Source: CAVXUB01 sp963764805
GTDB taxonomy: Bacteria > Actinomycetota > Acidimicrobiia > Acidimicrobiales > Bog-793
NCBI GenBank assembly: GCA_963764805.1
Contig: CAVXUB010000003.1
Location: 124,001-188,000 of the forward strand
Direction of reading: 5' to 3'
DNA: 64,000 bases
Shown here: positions 9,183 to 19,106 of the stretch, in pieces
Position numbering within the stretch: position 1 is the stretch's first letter
How the letters are laid out: the number at the start of each line of letters is the position of its first letter
Position numbers and translations under genes: made by a program
The notes under the pieces: model-generated
Database searches by the model: none
What the model was told of the DNA's origin: nothing
The model's input: the letters and a program-made list of their open reading frames with translations, nothing else

Positions 9183-10631
9183 CCGCGCCGGCGGCGGCCC
9201 CCTCGACCCGACCGGCTCCGCAACCAAACCAGAGCACAGCACAGAACGCCTATCGCCTCCTCACGGGGCAGGCAGGCCGGCGCCTCGGCGCCTGCGTCTT
9301 CGCGATGCTCGTGCTGGCGCTCGTCACCGGCCCGGAGGGGATCGAGGGCAATCCCACCTACGGCTTCACCGAGTCGTGGTTGACGCCTCGAATCGTCGGG
9401 TTCCTCGTGGCAGCCGTTGCGTTGTGGGCGGTGATGACCTTCGGGCCGATTCTGACGGGCCTCGCCAAGACGCAGGTGAGCAAGGTCACAACGCGTGGTC
9501 AGCTCCTGATGCAGAACCCGGCCCCTCGCTACGGCTCATACCTCGTGCTCATAGTCCTCGCCATCTTCTTCCCGTTGCTGCTGTCTGGGACCTGGCAGGA
9601 GATCACCGTCGACCAGATCGGGACCTACGTCCTGCTCGCTCTCGGGCTCAACGTCGTGGTCGGGTTCGCCGGGCTGCTCGACCTCGGCTACATCGCCTTC
9701 TACCTGATCGGCGCCTACACCACCGCCTACTTCACCGGTGCGCTGCCCGTGCACCCGCCGTTCCAGCTCAACATCTTCTTCGTCATCCCCTTCGCCATCG
9801 CTGCCGCCATGCTGGCCGGGGTCCTGCTCGGGACGCCCACGCTTCGCCTGCGTGGCGACTACCTCGCCATCGTCACGCTCGGGTTCGGCGAGATCATCCA
9901 GATCGTGACCAACAACCTGGAGGGGGTGACAGGAGGCGCCCAGGGAGTCATCGACATCCACCACTTCTCGGTCCAGATTTTCGGCATCCACTACACGTGG
10001 CCGATCGGGGCTGTCGACGACCTGCCGTACTACTACCTGCTGCTGGGGTTCGTGGTGATCGCCATCGTCGTGTTTCGACTGCTGGAGAACTCCCGGGTCG
10101 GACGGGCATGGACGGCGATCCGCGAGGACGAGGTCGCCGCCGAGGCGTGCGGCATCAACCCCCTCAAGTACAAGATCATGGCCTTCGCCATCGGCGCCTC
10201 CACTTCGGGCTTCGCCGGCGTGCTGTTCGCCAGCAAGATCGGCTTCATCGATCCCACCGAGTTCAGCGTCCAGATGTCGATCCTGGTGCTGATCCTCGTC
10301 ATCTTCGGCGGCAGGGTTCCCTCGCCGGTGCCGTCGTCGGGGCCGCCTTCATCCAGTGGGGGACCAACTACCTGCGAGTGCTCAACGTCAGCTGGTACAA
10401 CGAGCAGGATCTCTACATGTACCTCGGCGGCCTGCTGATCGTGATGATGATCTTCCGGCCGCAGGGGCTGATCCCTTCGCGACGGCGGCGCGCGAGATCA
10501 CGCTCGCCGAGCACGGGATCGGCTCGGCCGACGCCATCGCTCGCGGGACGGCAACCGGTGAGCACCACGGCTGTCCCCGCTTCCCCCTCGGCTCGGCGGC
10601 CCGACAGACGCGATGCCGGTGCTGGAGGTGA
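9179..10631 (+). CDS. livM: Branched-chain amino-acid-type ABC permease (LivM family; frame breaks near the C-terminus)
   Basis: Second membrane subunit. A long hydrophobic N-terminus is followed by the family core 'LGLNVVVGFAGLLDLGYIAFY', 'PTLRLRGDYLAIVTLGFGEI' and 'GRAWTAIREDEVAAEACGIN'. The frame breaks at about 10313; the correct continuation is 'GAVVGAAFIQWGTNYLR' with 'VMMIFRPQGLIPSRR'. A second shift near 10485 leads to a tail ending at 10631 that overlaps the livG start. The start is coupled to livH by ATGA. With LivH it forms the channel through which the LivK ligand passes. Confidence 0.85.
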
Positions 10632-11470
10632 GCGGTGTGACGATGCGTTTCGGCGGGGTGACGAGCCTGTCCAGCGTCTCGCTGCACCAGGATCGGGGCG
10701 AGGTGCTGGCGGTGATCGGGCCCAACGGCGCGGGCAAGACGTCGCTCTTCAACTGCCTGACGGGCGTCTACAGACCGCAGGAGGGATCGATCACCTACCG
10801 GCGAGCCGGTGGCGACCCGGTGCACATCGTCGGGCGCAAGCCGAACCAGGTCAACAGGCTCGGCATCGCCCGCACCTTCCAGACGAGCCGGCTCTTCAAC
10901 GCGCTGACGACGTTCGAGAACGTGAAGATCGGCATCGAGGCGCGCCATCACACAGGACCGTTGGGGGCGGTGCTGAGGCTCCCGAGGACACGGCGCGAGG
11001 AACGCCAGAGCGACCAGAAGGCGACCGAACTGCTCGAGTTCGTAGGTCTACGGGCGCAGGCGAACGACCTTGCTAGTTCACTGCCGTTCGGCGACCAGCG
11101 GCGGCTGGAGATCGCCCGGGCCCTCGGCACCGATCCCGACGTGCTGCTCCTCGACGAGCCGGCCGCGGGTGCGAACGCCACCGAGAAGGTGGAGCTCGAA
11201 CAGTTGATCCGGCGGGTGAACGTGGAGCGGCGTGTGAGCGTGCTGCTGATCGAGCACGACATGCGGCTCGTGATGTCGATCGCGGAGCGGGTCGTCGTCC
11301 TCAACTTCGGGCAGGTCATCGCCACCGGCACGCCGGCCGAGGTGCAGCGCGACCCTGCGGTGGTGGAGGCGTACCTCGGCAAGCCGGCGGAGTCCGGGCC
11401 GGCGGAACCAGATTCCGAGCCCGCGCCCCAATCCGAGCCTGCGCCCGGGCCGGCGGCGGACGAGGGCTGA
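10613..11470 (+). CDS. livG: ABC transporter ATP-binding protein, LivG type
   Basis: Complete 285-residue ATPase. Walker A GPNGAGKT is at about residues 36-43, the signature takes the LivG form 'LPFGDQRRLEIARAL', and Walker B 'VLLLDEPAAG' is followed by the H-loop 'LLIEHDMRLVMSIAERVVVL'. The last 25 residues are a Pro/Glu-rich tail without known function. It should pair with LivF to power the importer encoded just upstream; three bases separate it from the livF start. Confidence 0.93.
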   Translation: MPVLEVSGVTMRFGGVTSLSSVSLHQDRGEVLAVIGPNGAGKTSLFNCLTGVYRPQEGSITYRRAGGDPVHIVGRKPNQVNRLGIARTFQTSRLFNALTTFENVKIGIEARHHTGPLGAVLRLPRTRREERQSDQKATELLEFVGLRAQANDLASSLPFGDQRRLEIARALGTDPDVLLLDEPAAGANATEKVELEQLIRRVNVERRVSVLLIEHDMRLVMSIAERVVVLNFGQVIATGTPAEVQRDPAVVEAYLGKPAESGPAEPDSEPAPQSEPAPGPAADEG

Positions 11471-11473
11471 GCC

Positions 11474-12181
11474 GTGCTCCTGGAACTGGAGGGAGTGGAG
11501 GTTCGTTACGGTGCCGTGCAAGCCCTCAAAGGCGTCACCATCGACGTCGGTGAAGGTGAGGTGGTGGCGCTGCTGGGGGCGAACGGAGCCGGCAAGACCA
11601 CCACGCTGCGCACCATCTCCGGTCTGAAGCGCTCCGTGTCGGGCGAGATCCGCTACGACGGGAGGCCGATCACGTCATTGGCCGCCCACGAAGTCGTCAA
11701 GCTCGGCATCGGTCACGTGCCCGAGGGTCGCCGCATCTTCCCGCAGATGACGGTCCTCGAGAACCTCGAGATGGGCGCCTACCAGCGCCGTGGAGGTGTC
11801 AAGGAGGACATCGTCCGCATCTACGAGCTCTTCCCCGTCCTGCAGGAGCGGCGCAAGCAGAACGGAGGGACCCTTTCGGGGGGCGAGCAGCAGATGCTGG
11901 CGATCGGGCGCGCTCTGATGAGCAGGCCCCGCCTTCTGCTTCTCGACGAGCCTTCGATGGGGCTGGCGCCTCTCATCGTGCAACGGATCTTCGAGATCTT
12001 GCGGGACATCAGCCAGACGGGGACGACGGTGCTGATCGTCGAGCAGAACGCCGCGCAGGCGCTCGAGCTCGCAGATCGCGCCTACGTTCTCGAGGTGGGG
12101 GCGGTGGTGATGTCGGGCGAGGCGCAGTCGCTCCTCCATGACGAGCGAGTTCGGGCGGCATACCTGGGGGAGGAAGTCTGA
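11474..12181 (+). CDS. livF: ABC transporter ATP-binding protein, LivF type
   Basis: The 235-residue second ATPase of the importer starts at GTG. Walker A GANGAGKT lies at about residues 36-43, then 'GIGHVPEGRRIFPQMTVLENL' (a LivF hallmark), signature LSGGEQQML, Walker B 'RLLLLDEPSMGLAP' and switch 'VLIVEQNAAQAL'. It closes the livKHMGF operon. Such systems move branched-chain amino acids, but close relatives carry amides, urea or aromatic acids. Confidence 0.93.
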   Translation: MLLELEGVEVRYGAVQALKGVTIDVGEGEVVALLGANGAGKTTTLRTISGLKRSVSGEIRYDGRPITSLAAHEVVKLGIGHVPEGRRIFPQMTVLENLEMGAYQRRGGVKEDIVRIYELFPVLQERRKQNGGTLSGGEQQMLAIGRALMSRPRLLLLDEPSMGLAPLIVQRIFEILRDISQTGTTVLIVEQNAAQALELADRAYVLEVGAVVMSGEAQSLLHDERVRAAYLGEEV

Positions 12182-12189
12182 GCCCTCCG

Positions 12190-13077
12190 ATGTCGCGGCT
12201 CGTGAAGGACTTCAGCGGGGCGGCAGATCTGCGGAGGATGCAGCGACTGGTCCAAGCGGCGTGGGTAGGGCCATCGATCGACGTCGAGAATCACATCGGC
12301 GATCTCGCCTGGGCGCATTCGCACATCACTGGCCGCCAAGCGTCGATGCCGCGGCGCCTGTGGCTGGACGGCCCTGGTCCGCCGATCGCTTGGGGTTGGG
12401 TGTTCCAGCCGGGGGAGCTGATGTGGCAGGTGGCTCCTGGCCGCCTGGATCTCCTGGCCGACGTCCTCGATTGGGCGCTCGAGATCGCCGAGGGGAGAGA
12501 GCTCGTCACCACGGCGCTCGATACGGATCCCGCAGCGGCGGCGGTCCTCATGGAGCAAGGTTTCGCGGAGGATCCCGGCCGGCCGTACATGGTGCACTTG
12601 CTGCGGGATCTCGCGGGGGTTGACCCGCCGTCCGTGCCGGACGGCTTCCGCATGCGAACCGTCACGGCGCAAGACCTCGACAAGCGGGTGGCCGTACACC
12701 GTGACGCTTGGGCGCCGTCCCGCTTCTCCCGCAGGAGCTACCAGGCGGTCCGCCGGACATGGCCGTTCCGCGAGGACCTGGACTGCGTGGTCGAGGCCCC
12801 GGACGGCTCGTTCGCGGCCAGCGTCCTCGCCTGGTTGGACGATGAAGCGGGCGTGGGGGAGTTCGAGCCGGTGGGGACCGCCTTCAACTTCCGGCGGATG
12901 GGGCTCGGCCGCGCGCTCAGCCTCTTCACGCTCCGCCGTCTGGCGGAGGAAGGAGCGTCGACGGCGATGGTCCATTGCAGGGGCGACATCGCCTATCCGA
13001 TCCCGAAACGCCTCTACGAGTCCGTCGGCTTCCGCCAGCACGCCCGCAGCCGGATGTTCGTGCGCGTCCGACCCTGA
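12190..13077 (+). CDS. Tandem GNAT-family N-acetyltransferase
   Basis: The 295-residue protein contains two GNAT-like halves. The C-terminal half keeps the acetyl-CoA-binding motif A ('FNFRRMGLGRALSLFTLRRLAEEGA', about residues 236-260) and a final 'RLYESVGFRQHARSRMF' of the kind that closes GNAT folds. The N-terminal half is more divergent ('LDTDPAAAAVLMEQGFAED'). It follows livF by only nine bases, so it may be cotranscribed with the importer. The substrate is unknown. Confidence 0.85.
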   Translation: MSRLVKDFSGAADLRRMQRLVQAAWVGPSIDVENHIGDLAWAHSHITGRQASMPRRLWLDGPGPPIAWGWVFQPGELMWQVAPGRLDLLADVLDWALEIAEGRELVTTALDTDPAAAAVLMEQGFAEDPGRPYMVHLLRDLAGVDPPSVPDGFRMRTVTAQDLDKRVAVHRDAWAPSRFSRRSYQAVRRTWPFREDLDCVVEAPDGSFAASVLAWLDDEAGVGEFEPVGTAFNFRRMGLGRALSLFTLRRLAEEGASTAMVHCRGDIAYPIPKRLYESVGFRQHARSRMFVRVRP

Positions 13078-13102
13078 GCCCGGATAGCGGCAGAATCATG
13101 GT

Positions 13103-14995
13103 GTGCAAATCATCTGTCTCTTACGCCGCGGCGCGCTCTCGCTGCTCCTCGCATCGGTCGGTACTGCCGGCGCCACCGCCGCCGGATCGGCGACACCGGC
13201 TGCCGGGCCGTCTGGCGCGCCCCCAGCCAGCTGTTCGCAGACTGCCACCCTGAGCTCCTGGCCTCTCGGCACGCTCGCCGCCCAGACGATCGCATTCCCG
13301 GCCGAGGAGACCGACCTGTCCGCCATCACCCCTGCCGCACGAGCAGGCTACGGGGGGATCTTGTTGTTCGGCGCCAGCGCTCCGTCCACGCTCGGCCAGC
13401 AGCTGGCGGCGCTCCGTTCCGCCGTTCCAGGCAAGCTCGGTCTGCTGGTGATGACCGACGAGGAAGGCGGCGGCGTCCAGCGGATGGCGAACCTCGTCGG
13501 GTCGATGCCCTGGGCGGCGCAGATGGGAGCGTCGATGACAGCGGCGCAGATCCGCCAGCTCTCGGGCACAGTCGCCTCCAAGATGGCCTCCTACGGCGTC
13601 GACATGGATCTCGCGCCGGTGGTGGACGTTGACGGCAGGGCGGTCGAGCCCGGACAGCAGGATCCGGACGGCTACCGCTCGTTCAGCGGCAACACCTCGG
13701 TGGTCTCCGCCGACGGGACTGCCTTCATGGAGGGCATGAAGTCCGGCGGCGTCGTGCCCGTGCTGAAGCACTTCCCGGGCCTCGGCGGCGTCAGCCAGAA
13801 CACCGACTACGGCCCCGGCTACACGCTGCCGTGGTCGACCCTCCAGAAGGTGGCGCTCCCACCCTTCCAGGCGGGCATCAAGGCTGGCGCTCCGGCAGTG
13901 ATGATCTCCAACGCGATCGTCACCGGCTACACCAGCGTCCCGGCCTCGCTCTCGGCGAAGGTCGTCACCACCGAGCTTCGCGGGGCGCTCGGGTTCCGGG
14001 GGCTGATCCTCACCGACTCGCTTTCCGCAGGCGCCATCTCGGACCCTCCGCTGTCGCTCTCAGTCCAGCGGGCGGCGGTGGACGCGATCGCCGCCGGCAA
14101 CGACATGGTGCTGTTCGGCTCCACCGGGACGGTGGACGGTGATCTCGCTCTCGCTTCCTCGACCGCCAGCTCGATCGTCTCCGCCGTCGGTTCCGGGCAG
14201 ATCTCCAAGAGCCAGCTGGTGGCCGCCGCACTGCAGGTGCTCGATGCCAAGGGCGTGGACGTCTGCGCGCCTGACGTGGCTGTGGCGGCAACGGCGGACG
14301 GTGCCGGCTACTGGCAGGCGACGGCCGCCGGTGGCGTCTACCCGCACGGGGATGCAGGCTGGTTCGGCTCCTTGCAGTCCCTGGGGATCACCCCCAACCG
14401 TCCTGTGGTCAGTATAGCCACCACGCCCGACGGCCACGGCTACTGGCTCGTCGGCTCGGATGGCGGCGTGTATTCGTTCGGGGACGCCCATTTCAAGGGG
14501 TCGACGGGCTCGATGCACCTGAACGCCCCCATCGTCGGGATGGCTGCGACCGCGGACGGCGGCGGTTACTGGTTGGTGGGCGCGGACGGTGGCATCTACT
14601 CGTTCGGGGATGCGCACTTCCACGGCTCGGGCGGTTCGATGCATCTCACCTCGCCGGTGGTGGGCATGGCAGCCGATCTTGGCGAAGGTCCCAACGGGGG
14701 CTATTGGATCGTCGCCGCCAAGGGGGCTGTCTACGGCTTCGATGCACCGTCGCACGGGTCAGCCGACGGTCTCAGCCTCTCGGCACCGATCGTCGGGATG
14801 CAGGCTGCCGCCAGCGGATCCGGCTACCGCCTCGTCGGGTCGGACGGCGGCGTGTTCTCGTTCGGTGAGCCCTACCAGGGATCGCTCGCCGGCTCCTACC
14901 TGCCGCTACCGATCACCGCCGTCGCCGCCGCGCCCGCCGGGCAGCCCTACTGGCTGCTCGGCGAGGACGGTACGGTCTACAGCTTCGGGGCTTGA
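13103..14995 (+). CDS. Secreted GH3-like (NagZ-type) protein with C-terminal propeller repeats
   Basis: A GTG-start 630-residue protein with a signal peptide (about residues 1-28). Residues 50-390 form a glycoside-hydrolase-3 N-terminal barrel: 'GGILLFGAS', 'LLVMTDEEGGGVQRM', 'DMDLAPVVDV', 'VPVLKHFPGLGG', and 'FRGLILTDSLSAGAI', which carries the expected Asp nucleophile. Residues 390-630 hold about five repeats of roughly 48 residues ('GYWLVGSDGGVYSFGDAHF'). NagZ-type enzymes release beta-N-acetylglucosamine from cell-wall fragments. The general acid/base His of the usual DSH motif is not seen after KHFPG, so activity is uncertain. The repeats probably anchor or bind at the cell surface. Confidence 0.82.
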   Translation: MQIICLLRRGALSLLLASVGTAGATAAGSATPAAGPSGAPPASCSQTATLSSWPLGTLAAQTIAFPAEETDLSAITPAARAGYGGILLFGASAPSTLGQQLAALRSAVPGKLGLLVMTDEEGGGVQRMANLVGSMPWAAQMGASMTAAQIRQLSGTVASKMASYGVDMDLAPVVDVDGRAVEPGQQDPDGYRSFSGNTSVVSADGTAFMEGMKSGGVVPVLKHFPGLGGVSQNTDYGPGYTLPWSTLQKVALPPFQAGIKAGAPAVMISNAIVTGYTSVPASLSAKVVTTELRGALGFRGLILTDSLSAGAISDPPLSLSVQRAAVDAIAAGNDMVLFGSTGTVDGDLALASSTASSIVSAVGSGQISKSQLVAAALQVLDAKGVDVCAPDVAVAATADGAGYWQATAAGGVYPHGDAGWFGSLQSLGITPNRPVVSIATTPDGHGYWLVGSDGGVYSFGDAHFKGSTGSMHLNAPIVGMAATADGGGYWLVGADGGIYSFGDAHFHGSGGSMHLTSPVVGMAADLGEGPNGGYWIVAAKGAVYGFDAPSHGSADGLSLSAPIVGMQAAASGSGYRLVGSDGGVFSFGEPYQGSLAGSYLPLPITAVAAAPAGQPYWLLGEDGTVYSFGA

Positions 14996-15039
14996 CGAGG
15001 TGCTTGGTGCCGAGCGGGCGCCCTTGTAGCGAGCCGGGA

Positions 15040-16683
15040 TCAGGCGGGGGGCCCGCTGGCGAGCGTGACCGATGCCGTGTGCTGCTGACCGTTGGAATCG
15101 GTGTACTTGATCTGCACGGTCTGACCGGGCCTGTCCTGTTGCAGCACGGTCTCCAGGTCGGCATTGGACGACACGCCCCTCCCGCCGACAGCCGTGATCA
15201 CGTCGCCACTCGTGAGTCCTGCTCCGTACGCCGGGCTGCCGGACACGGTGCCCGAGATCGCGGCACCGCTCGCGCCGCTGCCGGCGCCCACGTTGGCGCC
15301 TGCGATCTGCACGCCGAGGAACGCGGTCGGCCCGATGTGCACGGTGGTGGACGCGGATCCGGACTCGATCTCGGCGGCGACGTTCATCGCCTTGTTGATC
15401 GGGATCGCATAGCCCTGCCCGGCGGCCACCTGGAAGCTGAGCGAGCTGGAGGAACCAGCTGTGTCCATGCCGATGACGCGGCCTGCCGAGTCGACGAGGG
15501 GGCCACCCGAGTCACCCGCCTGGATGTCTGCGTTCGTCTCGATCATCCCGGAAAGCTGCTCGGAGGTACCGGTCAGCTCGTCGCTGGCGGTGATCGACTG
15601 GTTGGTCGCCGTGACCGTCCCGCCCGCATAGCTTGGCGTTCCGCCGGCGCCTCCCGCGTTGCCGATCCCGACGACCTGCTGGCCCGAGGAGACGGCGCTC
15701 GAGTTGCCGATGCTGACGGTCTTCAAGCCGGATGCACCCTGCAGTCGCAGGATCGCGACATCGGTGCTGCGGTCGTAGCCGACCACGGTCGCCGAGTAGG
15801 TCCTGCCGTTGCCGATGTCGGTGACGCTGATCGACGTGGCTCCGTCGATCACGTGGTTGTTCGTCAGCACTTCGCCGTCGGACGTCAGCACGATGCCGGT
15901 GCCGGCACCCTGGGCGCGCCCGTAGTCGATGGTGGTGTTGACATCGACGAGCCCTGCGTCGACGCGGCTGGCGATCGCCGCCGCGTCCGCTGGGCCGCTC
16001 CCGCTGGAGGAACCGGAGCCTGAGCCTGATCCGTTGTTCGTCGTTCCGCCGTTGAACGGAAAGCCGTTGAAAGGTGAGCCGTTCGAGTTGCTACCGCCGG
16101 AGTTGTTTGTGCCGTTCGAGGTCCCTGAGGCCGAGCCGGTCGGCTGGATCGAGTGACCGATGACACCGCCTACGGCACCCGCCGCAAGAAGCCCCGTTGC
16201 CACAGCGGCTGCTGCCGCCCGGCGGCCTCGCCTCCGTGGCTTGACGGCTTCGCTCCCGGCGAACTGCGGTCCTGGCGCCGGCGGGACCCCCCAGGCGCCG
16301 GCGGCGCCGGCGGATGTGTAAGGCGGTGGGGGAGGTGGCACCGCGGGAGCCGCCGGGTCGCTCGCCGGCGTCCAACCACCCGGTGCCCACGAGTGCCCCA
16401 GGTGGCTCAGCTGGTACCCCGGCCAGTTCGGGGGAGCCTGCGGCGCTCGAGCGGGGCCCTCAGCGGAGCCGATGACGGGGCCGTCAGCCGGACCGGCGGT
16501 GGGGCGGCCCGAGTAGCCGCTGTGATGTCGAGCCGGCCAAGCCGCCTGTGCCGGAGTCGCCTGTGCCGGAGTCGCCTGTGCCGGAGTCGCCTGTGCCGGT
16601 GTTGGCTGATTCGGCGCCGGCGGCTCGTAGGCCGCCGGGATCGGCGGGATCTCCCTCGTCTCTTGATCCTCTGGTTCGGGCAT
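15040..16683 (-). CDS. Membrane-anchored HtrA/DegP-type serine protease with PDZ domain
   Basis: The 547-residue protein has a Pro/Ala-rich cytoplasmic N-terminus, one transmembrane helix at about residues 155-177, a Ser/Gly/Asn linker, a trypsin-like domain and a C-terminal PDZ domain from about 455. The catalytic triad is visible: His277 in 'TNNHVI', Asp308 in 'RSTDVAIL', Ser392 in 'QAGDSGGPLV'. This is the normal layout of actinobacterial PepD/HtrA proteins, which degrade or refold misfolded exported proteins. The N-terminal TPAQA repeats come from a 15-bp DNA repeat annotated separately. Confidence 0.93.
   Translation of the reverse strand: MPEPEDQETREIPPIPAAYEPPAPNQPTPAQATPAQATPAQATPAQAAWPARHHSGYSGRPTAGPADGPVIGSAEGPARAPQAPPNWPGYQLSHLGHSWAPGGWTPASDPAAPAVPPPPPPYTSAGAAGAWGVPPAPGPQFAGSEAVKPRRRGRRAAAAAVATGLLAAGAVGGVIGHSIQPTGSASGTSNGTNNSGGSNSNGSPFNGFPFNGGTTNNGSGSGSGSSSGSGPADAAAIASRVDAGLVDVNTTIDYGRAQGAGTGIVLTSDGEVLTNNHVIDGATSISVTDIGNGRTYSATVVGYDRSTDVAILRLQGASGLKTVSIGNSSAVSSGQQVVGIGNAGGAGGTPSYAGGTVTATNQSITASDELTGTSEQLSGMIETNADIQAGDSGGPLVDSAGRVIGMDTAGSSSSLSFQVAAGQGYAIPINKAMNVAAEIESGSASTTVHIGPTAFLGVQIAGANVGAGSGASGAAISGTVSGSPAYGAGLTSGDVITAVGGRGVSSNADLETVLQQDRPGQTVQIKYTDSNGQQHTASVTLASGPPA
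16545..16604 (-). repeat. 15-bp tandem repeat inside the HtrA gene
   Basis: The plus-strand unit cctgtgccggagtcg occurs three times perfectly (16545-16589) and a fourth time with changes (to 16604). On the coding strand it gives TPAQA repeats in the Pro/Ala-rich cytoplasmic tail. Copy number is likely to vary between strains by slippage; length change here should not affect the protease domain. Confidence 0.85.
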
Positions 16684-16839
16684 CTCGTTCTCCAGTTCTC
16701 ACTGGGTCCATACCCAGCGACCCAATCAGGGTTTGCATCTAGATGTTGAACCGAGTTCCTTCGAGAGCTGTTCGAAGATCCTGAGCGTGAGCTGAGAGCT
16801 CGGACGCGCAGCCGACAACGCGGCGAGCGGGTGCGGCGC

Positions 16840-17706
16840 TCAAGTCTGCGGCTTCGTTTCCAGCTCGTCCAGCCGGCGCCTGCACTTGACGAGGTCGGCC
16901 TCTGCGGCCTTCTCGGCACGTTCGGTCTCGCGCACTCGCCCCTCCGCGCCGATCAACGCCCTTCGCACCTCGGAAAGGCGCTTCTCGGCGTCGGCCACCT
17001 CGCCGGCGAGCTGCTCTCGCTCCAGGCGGGCGGTTCGGGTGGCGTCCTCGCGTGCAGCGAGCGCCGACTCGGCGTCCTCGACCTCCTCCTGCGCCTTGGC
17101 GATGGCGGCGGCTGCCGCCGCCGCCCGCTCGTCCGGTTCGTCCCGTCGTGGGGCCGGTCGAGGGTGCTCCGGCCGCCGGGTGTGTCCGCCCGCCGGCTGC
17201 TCCTCGCGCAGCGGCACCACATCGAACAGCCCCAGTGCGCCGAGCCCGGATGGCTCGAGCGAGGTCGTCAGCCTGCCCGAGCGCAATGTCTCTGCCGCCT
17301 TCGGGTCGGAGAGGGCAGCTTCGAGCGTCGCCTCCAACTCCTGCACCGTGGTATCGCTGACGTTCACGCCCGCCTCCGCCGCTAGCCGGCGGGCATCGGT
17401 CGACAGCGCGGCGATCAGTCGACGCCGCTCCTGCGACAGCCGGCGCACGTCCGCCCCCGCCATCGCCTGCTGCGCCTCTTGCAAGGCCGCGCCGGTATCG
17501 AGCAGCTCTGCGATGCCAGCCGATGCCGAGCGAGCTGTCAGGTTGGCCAGCCAGGCGGCTGCCGTCGGCTTGCGAAGCCTCTTGATCTCGGCTGAGCCAG
17601 CTGCGTCGCCCTCCTTCTTCGCCTCTGCTGCCAGCTTGTCGCGCGCCGCCGTGAACTCTTCGGGGCGCAGCCCGTAGAGGTGGTCGGCGGCGGAGGCGAC
17701 GTCCAT
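16840..17706 (-). CDS. Conserved actinobacterial coiled-coil protein of unknown function
   Basis: The 288-residue protein begins 'MDVASAADHLYGLRPEEFTAARDKLAAEAKK' and contains 'RLRKPTAAAWLANLTAR'. I recognise this pattern from hypothetical proteins widespread in high-GC actinobacteria, which have no assigned function. Residues 185-288 are rich in Ala, Glu and Arg with heptad spacing, predicting a long coiled coil. No signal peptide or membrane helix. It lies 48 bases after the CBS-domain gene on the same strand. Confidence 0.7.
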   Translation of the reverse strand: MDVASAADHLYGLRPEEFTAARDKLAAEAKKEGDAAGSAEIKRLRKPTAAAWLANLTARSASAGIAELLDTGAALQEAQQAMAGADVRRLSQERRRLIAALSTDARRLAAEAGVNVSDTTVQELEATLEAALSDPKAAETLRSGRLTTSLEPSGLGALGLFDVVPLREEQPAGGHTRRPEHPRPAPRRDEPDERAAAAAAAIAKAQEEVEDAESALAAREDATRTARLEREQLAGEVADAEKRLSEVRRALIGAEGRVRETERAEKAAEADLVKCRRRLDELETKPQT

Positions 17707-17753
17707 GGAGGGATCGTCGCGCGTCGAGGAGCGCGCCGTCGTGCCGCGGACGG

Positions 17754-19042
17754 TCAGGCCGTGTCTCCGGGGAGTTCCTCAACCTCGGGGCTGTAGGGAT
17801 GTTCGTGGCGGGGATTGGGGTTACGGCGTCGCCAGTCCTCCGGGATGATCGCCTCCAGCACGTCGTCGACCGTCACCAGCCCGACGAGATGGTCGTCCTC
17901 GTCCACTACCGGGACCGCGACGAGGTTGTAGTCCGCCATCAGCAACGCCACATCCGACAGATCGGTCTCGGGGGCGATGCATATCGCTTGATGATCCGCC
18001 AGATCCCCCAGTGCGGCGGTCGGCTCTGCCCGCAGCAGCTCGATGCAGGTCACCGACCCCCGCATGCGGCCCTTCGAGTCGACGGTGTAGACCGTCGTCA
18101 GGGCCTCGCTCTGGGCGCTCACCGCAGCTCGCAGATGCTCGAGCGCCTCGCCGGCCGTGGCGTCGTCCTGCAGCGACACGTACTCGACGCCCATCATCCC
18201 GCCGGCGGTCGAGGGGTTGTAACCGAGAAGCACGAGGATCCGCGTCCGCACTGTCGGGGGCAGCAGCTCGAGCACCGCCGTTCGCCGGTCCTGAGGGAGC
18301 TCGGAGATCGAGTCGGCGGCGTCGTCGGCTCGCATGTGGGCGAGCACATCGGCGACCTCCGCATCCGATTTGTCCTCGAAGAGGCGGTTGGCGATGTCTG
18401 GGTCCAGCTCCTCGAAGACGTCCGCCTCGAGCTCCGGGTCCGAATGGACCTCCTCGAGGATCTCGTCGCCCTCTTCCGGGGAGGCCTGCTCGATCAGGTC
18501 GGCGAGCTGTGCGGGCTTCAGCCGGCGCAGCCGCCGGAAGGGCGCCCGGGCAGCGCGGCACTTGCCACGTGCCCGATCAGTGGTTCGAACTGCTTCCAGT
18601 CCTTGTGATTGTGCCGCCCCGGTGCGGCCAGCTTGCCGAAGAAGCGGGGGCGCAGCCGGGTGTCGACCGCCCGCACCTCCCAGCCCTCGTCGGTCTGGGC
18701 GATCTCGAGATCCCCCGCCTTCAAGAGGCGCCCGTCCTCCACGTCGACGAGCCGGTGGCCGAGGATGTCGGCGCGCAACAGCACTTCGCCCTCGCGGCGC
18801 TCGAACGGCCGCAGGTCGGCCTCCGACGTCGACACCGTGACCCGCTCTGCCGCCAGTTCCCCGAGGTTCGAGGCGGGGAGGAAGAAGCGCACGCTTCCGA
18901 GCCTGGCGACCACACCCGTCACCAGGGGGTAGTCGTCTCCGCGCAGGCGCACGATGACGTCGTCGAGACGACCGAGGCGGTCGCCTCCCACCGATGTCAT
19001 GTTGCGGCCGAGGAGGGACGAGAGGTGAACGCTCTCCATCAT
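17754..19042 (-). CDS. PRC-barrel / MgtE_N / CBS-domain protein (one frame break)
   Basis: Two frames join into one protein of about 430 residues. From the ATG at 19042: a PRC-barrel-like region ('LLGRNMTSVGGDRLGRLDDVIVRL') and a second one, then an MgtE N-domain ('LRRLKPAQLADLIEQA', 'ADVLAHMRADDAADSISELP'), then two CBS domains ('NPSTAGGMMGVEYVSL', 'VALLMADYNLVAVPVVDEDDHLVGLVTVDDV'). The frame changes at about 18541-18552 in a CCCGGGCGCCC run. It has no MgtE membrane channel, so it is a soluble regulator. It follows the Nramp-type transporter and probably senses Mg2+ or adenosyl ligands for it; that role is inferred. Confidence 0.75.
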
Positions 19043-19106
19043 GCGCTATGCGAGCGGCAGTTGGAAACCATCTCCGTCCGCGTGGGCAACTTGTCCTCGA
19101 GGAGCG

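Noticed and set aside
9376..11076. 566-codon plus-strand frame across livM and livG
   Set aside because: Only its part between about 10313 and 10485 carries real livM sequence because of the frame break; the rest is shadow of livM and livG.
12082..13041. 319-codon minus-strand frame
   Set aside because: Complement of the GNAT gene; Arg/His/Pro-rich without motifs.
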